From contig JAGFJO010000103.1 of the NCBI GenBank assembly GCA_024102635.1, forward strand, positions 1 to 40,994: a stretch of 40,994 nt of DNA, read 5' to 3'. The DNA comes from Deltaproteobacteria bacterium. Lineage in GTDB: Bacteria > Bdellovibrionota_C > UBA2361 > JAGFJO01. Shown here one piece after another: positions 8,214 to 14,673 of the stretch (position 1 is its first letter; each line of letters opens with the position of its first letter). The notes beneath the pieces were generated by a model. It was not told the origin of the DNA, made no database searches, and saw only the letters and a list, made by a program, of their open reading frames with translations. The translations under genes were made by a program, and so were the position numbers.

Positions 8214-8808
8214 GCCGGAGATGCTCCATCAGATATCTATCGCGTTTGCTAAACGCAGTAATTATACTTGCCGCTGAGTTGATGCTTTGTGCCAGGTAAT
8301 CTGGCTTGCGGAGAGAGTTGTCGACTCTCCACTCTCTCTCATTTCCATTGTTGATTAGTATGGTTCGGCATCCGGCCCTTTTCCCTGCTTCGATATCGTT
8401 TAGAATATCTCCCACCATCCACGATGCGCTCAGGTCTAGATCAAGCCGTCTGGCCGCTCTAAGAAGGAGTCCCGGCATTGGTTTCCTACAATCACATTGC
8501 TTCCGGTAGCGTTTCACAATGCCGTCGGGATGGTGAGGGCAGCAGTAAAATCCGGTTAGCGGCACATCCATTGCGCCGAGAAGTTCCTCCAAACATCGGC
8601 GCACGCGCTCAAGGTCGGCCTCCCTGAAATAGCCACGAGCTACCCCATCCTGATTACTTACAACTACAAACTTGTATCCGGCTTGATAAAGCATTCGAAG
8701 GCCGGCAACGCAATTCGGTGAAAGCCGAATTAATTCCGGCTCGATGTTGAATGGAACATTCTCGATAAGAGTGCCGTCTTTATCTATGAAAACTGCTTTC
8801 TCACTCAT
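8206..8808 (-). CDS. gmhB: D-glycero-D-manno-heptose 1,7-bisphosphate 7-phosphatase
   Basis: A 200-residue HAD-IIIA phosphatase. The nucleophile and acid/base aspartates are in FIDKDGTL (D9 and D11); VVSNQDGVARG is motif II; the zinc-binding loop appears as CCPHHPDG followed by CDCRKP; SWMVGDILNDIEAGKRAG gives motif IV with its aspartates. This set matches GmhB, which removes the 7-phosphate from heptose bisphosphate on the way to ADP- or GDP-heptose. The enzyme acts in the cytosol. The neighbouring GT9 gene fits a heptose pathway, but gmhA and hldE are not in the window. A histidinol-phosphate phosphatase role is the main alternative in this superfamily, and is less likely in this context. 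Confidence 0.87.
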   Translation of the reverse strand: MSEKAVFIDKDGTLIENVPFNIEPELIRLSPNCVAGLRMLYQAGYKFVVVSNQDGVARGYFREADLERVRRCLEELLGAMDVPLTGFYCCPHHPDGIVKRYRKQCDCRKPMPGLLLRAARRLDLDLSASWMVGDILNDIEAGKRAGCRTILINNGNEREWRVDNSLRKPDYLAQSINSAASIITAFSKRDRYLMEHLRHE

Positions 8809-8845
8809 GTCAATCTAATCCCGTAATCCGGAGCGGACGGCGAAC

Positions 8846-10153
8846 TTAGAATCCCCGGTCGCCGCTACTATGGGTGCCTTGAAGTAAATTCATCACGGAC
8901 ATAAGCGCGCCATGAGATATTCGAGGAATCGGAGCAACGTTTTCATACAATAGCGCTAGATCATCCACTACCCGGCTCCAGGTGAATAGAGTTCGAACCC
9001 GCTCTAGTGCAGCTATGGAGTACTCCTTGCGCAGCTGCGGACTTTGCAATAGCTTCGAAATGGCTACAGCAAGCCGCAATGGATTTCTGGGCGGCACAAG
9101 TTCACCTGTTTCGCCCGCTTTCACCGTATACTTTATTCCGCCCACTGCCGAACCGATTACAGGAGTACCGCTGGCCATTGCTTCTAACGGAGCGATTCCG
9201 AAAGGCTCGTACCACGGTGTGCTAACGAATACGTCTGATGCGCAGTAAAAGTGGTGGAGTTCAGCGCTGCCTCTTCGTCCGATGAATTTTAACTGCTCAA
9301 TCACTCCCTCTTTTTCGGCAATCACCTTCAAGCGTCCGATCTCCGGAGTCGCGCTCTCTGTTGCTACGCTACGCTCTCCTCCGACTATGACGAAAAGCGG
9401 CCTCAACGATGTCCGGCGTTTGAGAATGGCAAGCGCTCGTACCACCGTCTCTAGTCCCTTCCGTGGAACAAGCCTTCCTGCATACAAAAGCAGTTGCCGA
9501 TCGACTGGAAGCTTCAAGAGCTGCCGTGAAAGAATTTTTGAGTTCGGCTTGAATATCGAGATATCAACGCCACAAGGGATTGTCACTATTTTACCAAGCT
9601 GAGCAGAATAGTACTCCTGCAGGTCACTACTGTCTTGACTGCACTCGGCGATGATTGCATCGGCCTCCCGCACTATCTCTTCCTCAATATCGAATCTGGC
9701 ATCCGGGAATCCATCTTGCTGCGCTTGATGCATCCGCCTTACTTTACCCAACGCATGGAAGGTTACCACGAATGGAATATGAGACTCCCTCTTCAAATGC
9801 ATCGCCACCATGCCCGAAAGCCAGAAGTTTGCATGGATTAGATCGTAGGAGTGAATCCTCAAGTATTCAGAACACACCGAGGTAAATTTTCGCATGTGCG
9901 GTAGCAAATGCTCCTTCCTCACCGGCATCGGTGGCCCGGCGGGGACGTGTATAATCCGAACCCCCTTCTTCCATTGAACAATGTCCGGCTGATCCGGAGA
10001 CTCCCTGCGGGTGAACACATCCACTTCATATCCTCTTTTGGCCAGTTCGCTGCTCACTGCAGCGACATACACGTTCTGCCCGCCACAGTCCGTGCTTCCC
10101 AATTCAGCGATCGGTGAAGCATGATCGGAAATCATCATTATTCTCTGGCTCAT
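8846..10153 (-). CDS. Family 4 glycosyltransferase (MshA/sucrose-phosphate synthase-like)
   Basis: A 435-residue GT-B enzyme. The N-terminal domain has MISDHASP, a GGQNVYV acceptor/diphosphate loop as in sucrose synthase, sucrose-phosphate synthase and MshA, and DLIHANFWLSG. The C-terminal donor domain has LLYAGRLVPRKGLETVVRAL, a KFIGRRG segment, and the EPFGIAPLEAMASGTPVIGSAVGGI motif with the EX7E glutamates (E of EPFG and E of LEAM). It follows the next gene upstream with a four-base ATGA overlap and lies 37 bases before gmhB. The enzyme probably builds the inner part of the operon's glycan. Sucrose or mycothiol synthesis is possible by family resemblance but not supported by the neighbours. 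Confidence 0.88.
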   Translation of the reverse strand: MSQRIMMISDHASPIAELGSTDCGGQNVYVAAVSSELAKRGYEVDVFTRRESPDQPDIVQWKKGVRIIHVPAGPPMPVRKEHLLPHMRKFTSVCSEYLRIHSYDLIHANFWLSGMVAMHLKRESHIPFVVTFHALGKVRRMHQAQQDGFPDARFDIEEEIVREADAIIAECSQDSSDLQEYYSAQLGKIVTIPCGVDISIFKPNSKILSRQLLKLPVDRQLLLYAGRLVPRKGLETVVRALAILKRRTSLRPLFVIVGGERSVATESATPEIGRLKVIAEKEGVIEQLKFIGRRGSAELHHFYCASDVFVSTPWYEPFGIAPLEAMASGTPVIGSAVGGIKYTVKAGETGELVPPRNPLRLAVAISKLLQSPQLRKEYSIAALERVRTLFTWSRVVDDLALLYENVAPIPRISHGALMSVMNLLQGTHSSGDRGF

Positions 10154-11139
10154 ACCGCGCTCCTATCTTCAAACAAGTTATTGATTATCGGCCGGCGAGC
10201 AAGTACGCATACTTCTGCCAGAACTTCGTTCCACTCACTAATAAAGCGCTGCAAATTGAAGCGCTCCTCTGCGACACGCAGGGCTTGGCGGCCCATCTCG
10301 CGAGCTAAATCTCTATCTTCAAGTAGCAACCGCATGTATGGAATTAGCTGCCGGTAGTCAGTCGCTAAGAACCCGTTTATTCCGCTGGTTACCACGGTCA
10401 CACTTTCGCTCACAGCCAGTGCCACTACCGGCATACCGCATGCCATTGCCTCAAGCATCTCTACCCGCATAGCTCCCCATCGCAGAGGATCAAAGAAGAA
10501 CCGGTAGCGCGACAGCAACGATCTCAAATCGTCACGTGCCACATCACCGTCGGGCTGGAGTCCTAAGTCGGGCTCCACTTTATGCAATGCGACATATGGC
10601 CTTACTTTGCCGAAGATATCCTCTCCATACGCCCTATGACAGCTGCTAGAACCGGCGCCCAGCATCACACCACGCTCTATCTCCCCGGAGTATGCGCCTT
10701 GCGTGACATGCACACCGGGCTCCACAACTCTTGTAGGGGTGAGGCGGCTGTTCCACATTAGCTCGTTGAAAGCGGTGGTGTGAACAATTAGAACGTTCGG
10801 GTCGTTGACCCAATGAGGTTCCTCCACAGGATGATTGAAGGGAGGGTTGTGCTCGAGGTAGATCTTAGGCAGCTTGAGCTGCTCGGCGGAGAAAATTTCA
10901 TGCTGATCTGCCAAGTACTGCCGTGGGTCTTGGTAAATGACACAATCCAGCTCGAGTTCACTGATGCACTCTACCGGAACCTCGTGCACATTTTCGCGCA
11001 GTCGCAACTTTCCTCCTTTTCCCTCATATCCTGCGCTTCTATCTTCATTAACCGGAAGGTAGATATCATGCGGGAGGCGGGAGAAATAGAGAAAGTACCT
11101 AGCAGAGCTGCCCCACGTGAAGATCTTGAGTCTCTTCAT
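10150..11139 (-). CDS. Glycosyltransferase, GT4-like (first gene of the sugar operon)
   Basis: A 329-residue protein with a GT-B type C-terminal half: RFFFDPLRWGAMRVEMLEAMACGMPVVAL gives the donor-site EX-type motif and resembles the GT4/GT1 'EAMACGxPVV' signature; VTSGINGFLATDY follows. The N-terminal half is unusual: it starts KIFTWGSSARYFLYFSRLPHDIYLPV and contains LDCVIYQDPRQYL and EHNPPFNHP, a pattern seen in a group of glycosyltransferases in polysaccharide clusters. The protein is somewhat short for the fold. It is the most upstream gene of the six-gene operon, whose members overlap or lie close together (4, 37, 8, 13 and 1 base spacings or overlaps). Its donor and acceptor are unknown. 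Confidence 0.8.
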   Translation of the reverse strand: MKRLKIFTWGSSARYFLYFSRLPHDIYLPVNEDRSAGYEGKGGKLRLRENVHEVPVECISELELDCVIYQDPRQYLADQHEIFSAEQLKLPKIYLEHNPPFNHPVEEPHWVNDPNVLIVHTTAFNELMWNSRLTPTRVVEPGVHVTQGAYSGEIERGVMLGAGSSSCHRAYGEDIFGKVRPYVALHKVEPDLGLQPDGDVARDDLRSLLSRYRFFFDPLRWGAMRVEMLEAMACGMPVVALAVSESVTVVTSGINGFLATDYRQLIPYMRLLLEDRDLAREMGRQALRVAEERFNLQRFISEWNEVLAEVCVLARRPIINNLFEDRSAV

Positions 11140-11217
11140 AATTCGCCAAGAAAATATTGCTTCAAAATGGCCGAGTGCCTACATGCACCGAGACATCACC
11201 GGAACAAGCACTCAGAC

Positions 11218-11562
11218 TCAGCGGCGCCGGTCGTAGTCGTCATAGTAACGGCGATCTCGCTCTCTCAATCTCTCCCGCTCATATCGCTCCCGCTGCCTGC
11301 GCTCATACTCATCTTCATCATCCTCGGTCTCGCGCCCGATGAGATACCCCGCACCGGCTCCCGCGGCGCCTCCCAGAAGTGCGCCGGTAGCGGTATCATC
11401 ACTCTGGCTTCCGACAATTCCGCCCAAAGCAGCGCCCCCCAGTCCGCCAATGGCAGCTCCTTTCTCGCGTTTTTTCCATTCCGACGGATTGCTGCTTGAG
11501 CAGCCTGTGACAAGAGCGCCGGCAATTAGCGCAACGGCTACGACAGCAGATAAATTACCCAT
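11218..11562 (-). CDS. Glycine-zipper lipoprotein with Arg/Glu/Tyr-rich tail
   Basis: A 114-residue lipoprotein. The signal peptide ends in a lipobox LVTGC (Cys about 21), followed by SSSN; with Ser at +2 sorting to the outer membrane is expected by the usual rule. Residues 35-75 form a glycine zipper (GAAIGGLGGAALGGIVG, then TGALLGGAAGAGAGYLIG), as in SlyB/17-kDa antigen relatives. The remainder is a highly charged tail, EYERRQRERYERERLRERDRR, likely helical. AGGAGAGAGG precedes the ATG and overlaps the stop of the gene upstream, so it belongs to the operon starting at 12565. It resembles the three glycine-zipper lipoproteins at 31147-33161. Confidence 0.72.
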   Translation of the reverse strand: MGNLSAVVAVALIAGALVTGCSSSNPSEWKKREKGAAIGGLGGAALGGIVGSQSDDTATGALLGGAAGAGAGYLIGRETEDDEDEYERRQRERYERERLRERDRRYYDDYDRRR

Positions 11563-11571
11563 CCCTCTCTC

Positions 11572-11940
11572 CTATTCAGATCCCTCGAGTTTAACCAGCT
11601 TATTGTACAGCCCTAGAATCAGAATGGCGGGCACCATCTGGGCAACCAAACTGGCATCCCGGTGTTGGCCGAAGTATCTTAATGCAGCAGCTGTACCCAG
11701 CGTCGTAATGGCCAAAGTGAGAAACGTTCCGGAAGGTATGGAACTGGTAAAATACTCCGTTGCCTTGGTAAGAGAGCCTTCTCCCCTCTCATGCGATCCT
11801 ACCCCTCCGACCGAGTCGGTATAGGTTTGAGAGGCGCGTTGCTTCATACGGCGGCCCGCGCCAACTACATTCTGCCGCACGCTGCGCGCTTTATCCCTCG
11901 CGCGTTCGATATATCCTCCGTTTCTTTGCTTCTCTTCCAT
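11572..11940 (-). CDS. Small membrane protein of unknown function
   Basis: The frame is open up to 12132, but the start chosen is the ATG at 11940: AGGAG lies at 11946-11950, and longer versions would overlap the gene at 11996-12565. This gives 122 residues: a basic N-terminal 45 residues (GGYIERARDKARSVRQNVV, RRMKQRASQ), then two hydrophobic segments at about 67-88 (GTFLTLAITTLGTAAALRYF) and 97-116 (VAQMVPAILILGLYNKLVKL). It lies in the stress operon between a YflT-like gene (55-base gap) and a glycine-zipper lipoprotein (9-base gap). It resembles small membrane proteins of stress clusters, but I recognise no named family. Confidence 0.65.
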   Translation of the reverse strand: MEEKQRNGGYIERARDKARSVRQNVVGAGRRMKQRASQTYTDSVGGVGSHERGEGSLTKATEYFTSSIPSGTFLTLAITTLGTAAALRYFGQHRDASLVAQMVPAILILGLYNKLVKLEGSE

Positions 11941-11995
11941 AATTGCTCCTAAGATTACGTACAACCAAACATCTGCTAAAAACTGCGCGAAGTAC

Positions 11996-12565
11996 CTACG
12001 CCATGCTGCGCGGGGGCTGCTGCTCAACCTCTGAAGGCTGATCCGAGGCGCCTTCCTCAGTCTCCGAGATATCGGTTGCGCCGCATCTTTCCAGGATCTC
12101 CCGGGCTTTACGCTGCCAATCATCACCGTCACAATGAACAGAAAGCAAAATACCGCCCTGCTTTACGCGGCCCTCATAGCGATCCGCCACGTATTCGGGG
12201 ATGCCTAAGCCGATCAGCGCACCGCTTACACCTCCCACCGCGCCGCCCAAACCCGCGCCTGCCAGTAAGCCCATGATTGGGCCCGCTGCGATAAATGGTC
12301 CGAGGCCGGGGATTACAATCGACCCAATGCCGGCAAGCCATCCCAGGGTACCGCCGACGATTGCCCCCGATGCTGCCCCGGTGGCCGCCCCCTCTGGCAT
12401 CTTTGTCTCCTGCGTATGAGCAAATTCCTTAGTAGTATCAGGTGTGGGAAGCAGCGCGGAGACATCGTCCTGCCGGAAACCCGCCGCTTTTAGCTCCTTT
12501 ACAGCCGCCTCGACATCGATTCGATCCTGAAAAATTCCCAACACTACTTTGTTCTCGTTTTTCAT
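11996..12565 (-). CDS. YflT/DUF1269-like glycine-zipper stress protein
   Basis: A 189-residue protein in three parts. Residues 1-40 (VVLGIFQDRIDVEAAVKELKAAGFRQDDVSALLP) match the ferredoxin-like N-terminal module of heat/general stress proteins that begin with 'gif-d...a..av..L'. Residues about 58-128 are a long glycine zipper (GAATGAASGAIVGGTLGWLAG, GSIVIPGLGPF, GAGLGGAVGGVSGALIGLGIP). Residues 128-165 (PEYVADRYEGRVKQGGILLSVHC, then REILERCGATDIS) form a second alpha/beta piece. The combination, ending in a Ser/Glu/Pro-rich tail, is widespread in soil bacteria and annotated as general stress protein; the exact role is unknown. It is the first gene of a three-gene operon and shares its upstream region with the divergent BON gene. 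Confidence 0.75.
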   Translation of the reverse strand: MKNENKVVLGIFQDRIDVEAAVKELKAAGFRQDDVSALLPTPDTTKEFAHTQETKMPEGAATGAASGAIVGGTLGWLAGIGSIVIPGLGPFIAAGPIMGLLAGAGLGGAVGGVSGALIGLGIPEYVADRYEGRVKQGGILLSVHCDGDDWQRKAREILERCGATDISETEEGASDQPSEVEQQPPRSMA

Positions 12566-12868
12566 TGAGGTGTCTCCGAAAAATAAACTTGCCTAATCTT
12601 AATTTCAGCTCATCAAATCGCTACTCCGAAAACCGAATCGATTCGAAGTATAGTTGGTAAGTTGGCGGTGTATATGATGATCATCAAACATTTGAATTGA
12701 ACCGCGTCTTTGCACCCCTTCATAAGGGATTTCGTTCTTCCGGAGGTCGTATGCTTGACATCATACTTTCGAGCGGCCGAATCAATAATTATCAGGCTTG
12801 ACTCAAACTCAGGAATAAGCGCGCCGGCCTCCGTTGCAAGCGAGAGCCTGTGGGCAGCGGAGAAAGCA
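12566..12868. other. Divergent control region between stress operon and BON gene
   Basis: This 303-base stretch lies between the minus-strand stress operon (start 12565) and the plus-strand BON gene (start 12869). An open frame continues upstream of 12869 to 12710, but it lacks a ribosome-binding site and domain content. The stretch is AT-rich in its left half and holds the palindrome at 12674-12687 described separately. No RNA gene is seen. Confidence 0.5.
12674..12687. promoter_or_regulatory. FNR/CRP-type palindrome in a divergent promoter region
   Basis: The site reads ATGATGATCATCAA. It contains a perfect 12-base palindrome (12675-12686) and matches the FNR consensus TTGAT-N4-ATCAA at 9 of 10 defined positions (first T replaced by A). 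Half-site spacing is right for a CRP/FNR dimer (TGA-N6-TCA). It lies 109 bases upstream of the YflT-like gene start and 182 bases upstream of the BON gene start. Binding is inferred from pattern only. Confidence 0.45.
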
Positions 12869-13663
12869 ATGGCACCCGATAGAGAACGTTACTACCAAGA
12901 GGAGTTTCCATATAATCAGCATGACGTAAGGCCCTCCCGTGAGGAAAGGCGGCAAGACCGCTTTCCAGAGTGGGACCCTTACCGGATGATCTCCCGTCAC
13001 AGGGAGAGGTTCGGAAGCGAGCCGGATTATCAAGCGTCGAGACCTGCGGGCTTCCGTGCTAAGCGCTTTCGCATTCCATATGGCGCCAGAATAAGGGAAG
13101 AGCCGATGGTTAGGCGCGAACGTGGAGAATTGCATAGCTCCTTCCCGGGTGAAGGCGCAGACTTCAGCCGAGCGGGTGAGGGAATACAAGAACAAAAAGG
13201 AGGGTACGGCGGATACGGTCTTTCGGGAGACTATGGAGAGGGATACTCAGAGTACAGCCGCTTTGGTTACGGAAGTAGACCAGGATTTTATGGTGAGCGT
13301 GATTACGATGATGCTACGCGCTACGAGGAGCCGTTACCCGAGGAGCAATCTAATGCGCAGACGACGGCCAGCAAAGGGCGTTACTACGGAGTAAGGGCAA
13401 AGCCGTTCAAGCGCAGCAGATTCGAGCTGACCGAAGAGATAAGCGAAGCGTTGGCTCGAGACGCGCGCATTGACGCCAGCGAAATAGAAGTTAACGTGAA
13501 TGACGAAGGCGAGGTAACTCTAACGGGAGTGGTAGAGAGCCGCATGGTTAAGAAGATGTGTGTTCAGCTTTGCGAATCACTTGCGGGTGTGACCGAGGTT
13601 CACAATAAGCTCGTAATTAAAGGGCACGAAAGTCAATCCAAGAGTTGGTCCCTATTTGGATAG
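12869..13663 (+). CDS. BON-domain protein with long disordered Arg/Tyr/Gly-rich region
   Basis: The start at 12869 is chosen because GGAG sits six bases upstream; the frame continues upstream without a ribosome-binding site. The protein is 264 residues. Residues 1-175 are low complexity: Arg-, Glu-, Tyr- and Gly-rich (ERYYQEEFPYNQHD, GGYGGYGLSGDYGEGYSEYS, RYEEPLPEE), probably disordered. Residues about 190-255 form a BON domain: ELTEEISEALARDARIDASEIEVNVNDEGEVTLTGVVESRMVKKMCVQLCESLAGVTEVHNKLVI, with the conserved 'G-V-T-L-x-G-x-V' pattern and trailing 'V-N-x-L'. BON domains bind phospholipid and occur in OsmY-type stress proteins. There is no signal peptide, so it is probably cytoplasmic or inner-membrane peripheral. 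A second BON protein is at 19895-20329. Confidence 0.75.
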   Translation: MAPDRERYYQEEFPYNQHDVRPSREERRQDRFPEWDPYRMISRHRERFGSEPDYQASRPAGFRAKRFRIPYGARIREEPMVRRERGELHSSFPGEGADFSRAGEGIQEQKGGYGGYGLSGDYGEGYSEYSRFGYGSRPGFYGERDYDDATRYEEPLPEEQSNAQTTASKGRYYGVRAKPFKRSRFELTEEISEALARDARIDASEIEVNVNDEGEVTLTGVVESRMVKKMCVQLCESLAGVTEVHNKLVIKGHESQSKSWSLFG

Positions 13664-14042
13664 AGGGGCCAGTACCGGCATATACCAGTGATGGATGTCA
13701 TCAAAATCTGAAGGTGTTCCGCCGCTACCGGAGCTATATTGGTCACATGAGACGATACTATTATTTCCTAAATTATCCCTCCAACCAGGAACAGAAAAAA
13801 TCGCGCGGTCGAAAGGCGCTTGCATTAGAGAAAGCTCAGATAGGAGAGGAGCAGTCGCCGGAACTATGTATTAGAAAGCGATTTACAGATGGGGCAGTTC
13901 ATCTATGGCACGCAGATTTGGATACTCACCGGATCTGAAGCAAATCAAAGCGTTAATGAGTAGGATCATTTATCACCCTGTTACAGTACTGGATAATAAC
14001 ACCTAACATTAAGAGTTTAATCTAATAGACTAAGAGGGAACT
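13664..14042. other. Intergenic stretch with a doubtful short open frame
   Basis: These 379 bases follow the BON gene. A plus-strand frame from 13645 (TTG) or 13747 (ATG) to 13938 could encode 63-97 residues, ending RFTDGAVHLWHADLDTHRI, but neither start has a good ribosome-binding site, and the composition gives no recognisable domain; I leave it out as a gene. The last 100 bases, AT-rich, lead into the DUF1328 gene and probably hold its promoter. No RNA gene is seen. Confidence 0.4.
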
Positions 14043-14213
14043 ATGCTAAGTTGGACAATTACCTTTCTAGTACTGGCGATGGTGGCGGCTCTTTTTGGAT
14101 TTACAGGCATTGCGGCCGGCGCGTCATCTATAGCTCAGGTCCTGTTTTTTCTGTTCCTGGTTCTGTTTGTTGTAAGCCTCATCACGGGACGCGGAACTGA
14201 TGTAGTACGCTGA
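14043..14213 (+). CDS. DUF1328 (YtjA-like) small membrane protein
   Basis: A 56-residue protein too short for standard length cut-offs. It matches the DUF1328 family along its whole length: [19 protein letters not shown], then [14 protein letters not shown] and [15 protein letters not shown]. There are two membrane segments: about residues 4-24 and 30-49. AGAGG lies eight bases before the ATG. Family members such as E. coli YtjA are small inner-membrane proteins common in stress-related neighbourhoods; the function is unknown. The gene is the first of three tiny plus-strand genes (14043-14553) that converge on ligD. Confidence 0.88.
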   Translation: MLSWTITFLVLAMVAALFGFTGIAAGASSIAQVLFFLFLVLFVVSLITGRGTDVVR

Positions 14214-14232
14214 GAATAGTGAGGCAGGCGGC

Positions 14233-14409
14233 ATGACAAGAGAAGAGCTGTTCGTACAAAGAATGATCGATTCTTTGCTAATGGCAGAACGCCCAAAGAA
14301 ACGGCGGAAGGAGAGCGGTAAGGTCTACTGTGTCGACTTCGCCCGGGCAATAAGGGAACGCAGAGCGGCCGCTGCCGCACAGGATAAAAATCAACGTAGT
14401 AAGAAGTGA
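14233..14409 (+). CDS. Small basic protein of unknown function
   Basis: A 58-residue frame starts 19 bases after the DUF1328 stop: MTREELFVQRMIDSLLMAER, then a basic KKRRK patch, KVYCVDFARAIRERR and a lysine-rich end after an Ala run. GAGG lies nine bases before the ATG. The position right after a well-supported gene, the spacing and the ordered helical look suggest a real, co-transcribed gene. No family recognised. It has one cysteine, no membrane segment and a basic character, so nucleic-acid or protein binding is possible but unproven. Confidence 0.5.
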   Translation: MTREELFVQRMIDSLLMAERPKKRRKESGKVYCVDFARAIRERRAAAAAQDKNQRSKK

Positions 14410-14433
14410 TGCCTAATACAAGGAGCGATAAAC

Positions 14434-14553
14434 ATGCCTACCGGAAGCAAAAGCGATGATAGGAAAAACCGCGACAGTGAGCGGGGGTCTGAAAAATCAT
14501 CAGACAGATCATCCGAGAGAAGAAGAGAACGCAAGAAGAGCAAAAGCAGCTGA
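14434..14553 (+). CDS. Very small highly charged protein
   Basis: A 39-residue frame with a good ribosome-binding site (AGGAG at 14421-14425, eight bases before the ATG). The product is almost only charged and polar residues: MPTGSKSDDRKNRDSERGS followed by repeats of Ser, Arg, Lys and Glu, ending KKSKSS. Such disordered hydrophilic peptides occur in desiccation and stress loci; the 52-residue protein at 18000-18158 is of the same kind. Coding status rests on the ribosome-binding site, position and absence of alternatives. Confidence 0.45.
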   Translation: MPTGSKSDDRKNRDSERGSEKSSDRSSERRRERKKSKSS

Positions 14554-14618
14554 GTAAACGCCCCTCTGTGGGATGCCTGGATGTAATCGCGCCCCTAATC
14601 AGGGCGAGGATTCTGTAA

Positions 14619-14647
14619 CCGAGCAATCCCCACCGGGGCGTGCTCGG
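14619..14647. terminator. Hairpin between convergent genes
   Basis: CCGAGCA (14619-14625) and TGCTCGG (14641-14647) form a 7-base-pair stem, and CCCC/GGGG inside it add four pairs around a three-base loop. It lies between the plus-strand small genes and the end of ligD, where a two-way stop would be useful. Neither side has a T-run, so it may slow or stabilise rather than act as a canonical intrinsic terminator. Confidence 0.4.
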
Positions 14648-14673
14648 CCTTACCGTCGGCCGGGCGTCCTAAG

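Noticed and set aside
11941..12132. Extended start of the small membrane protein up to 12132
   Set aside because: It would overlap the upstream gene; the ATG at 11940 has a strong AGGAG site.
13645..13938. A 97-residue plus-strand open frame
   Set aside because: TTG or ATG starts lack ribosome-binding sites and the product has no recognisable domain; too uncertain to call.
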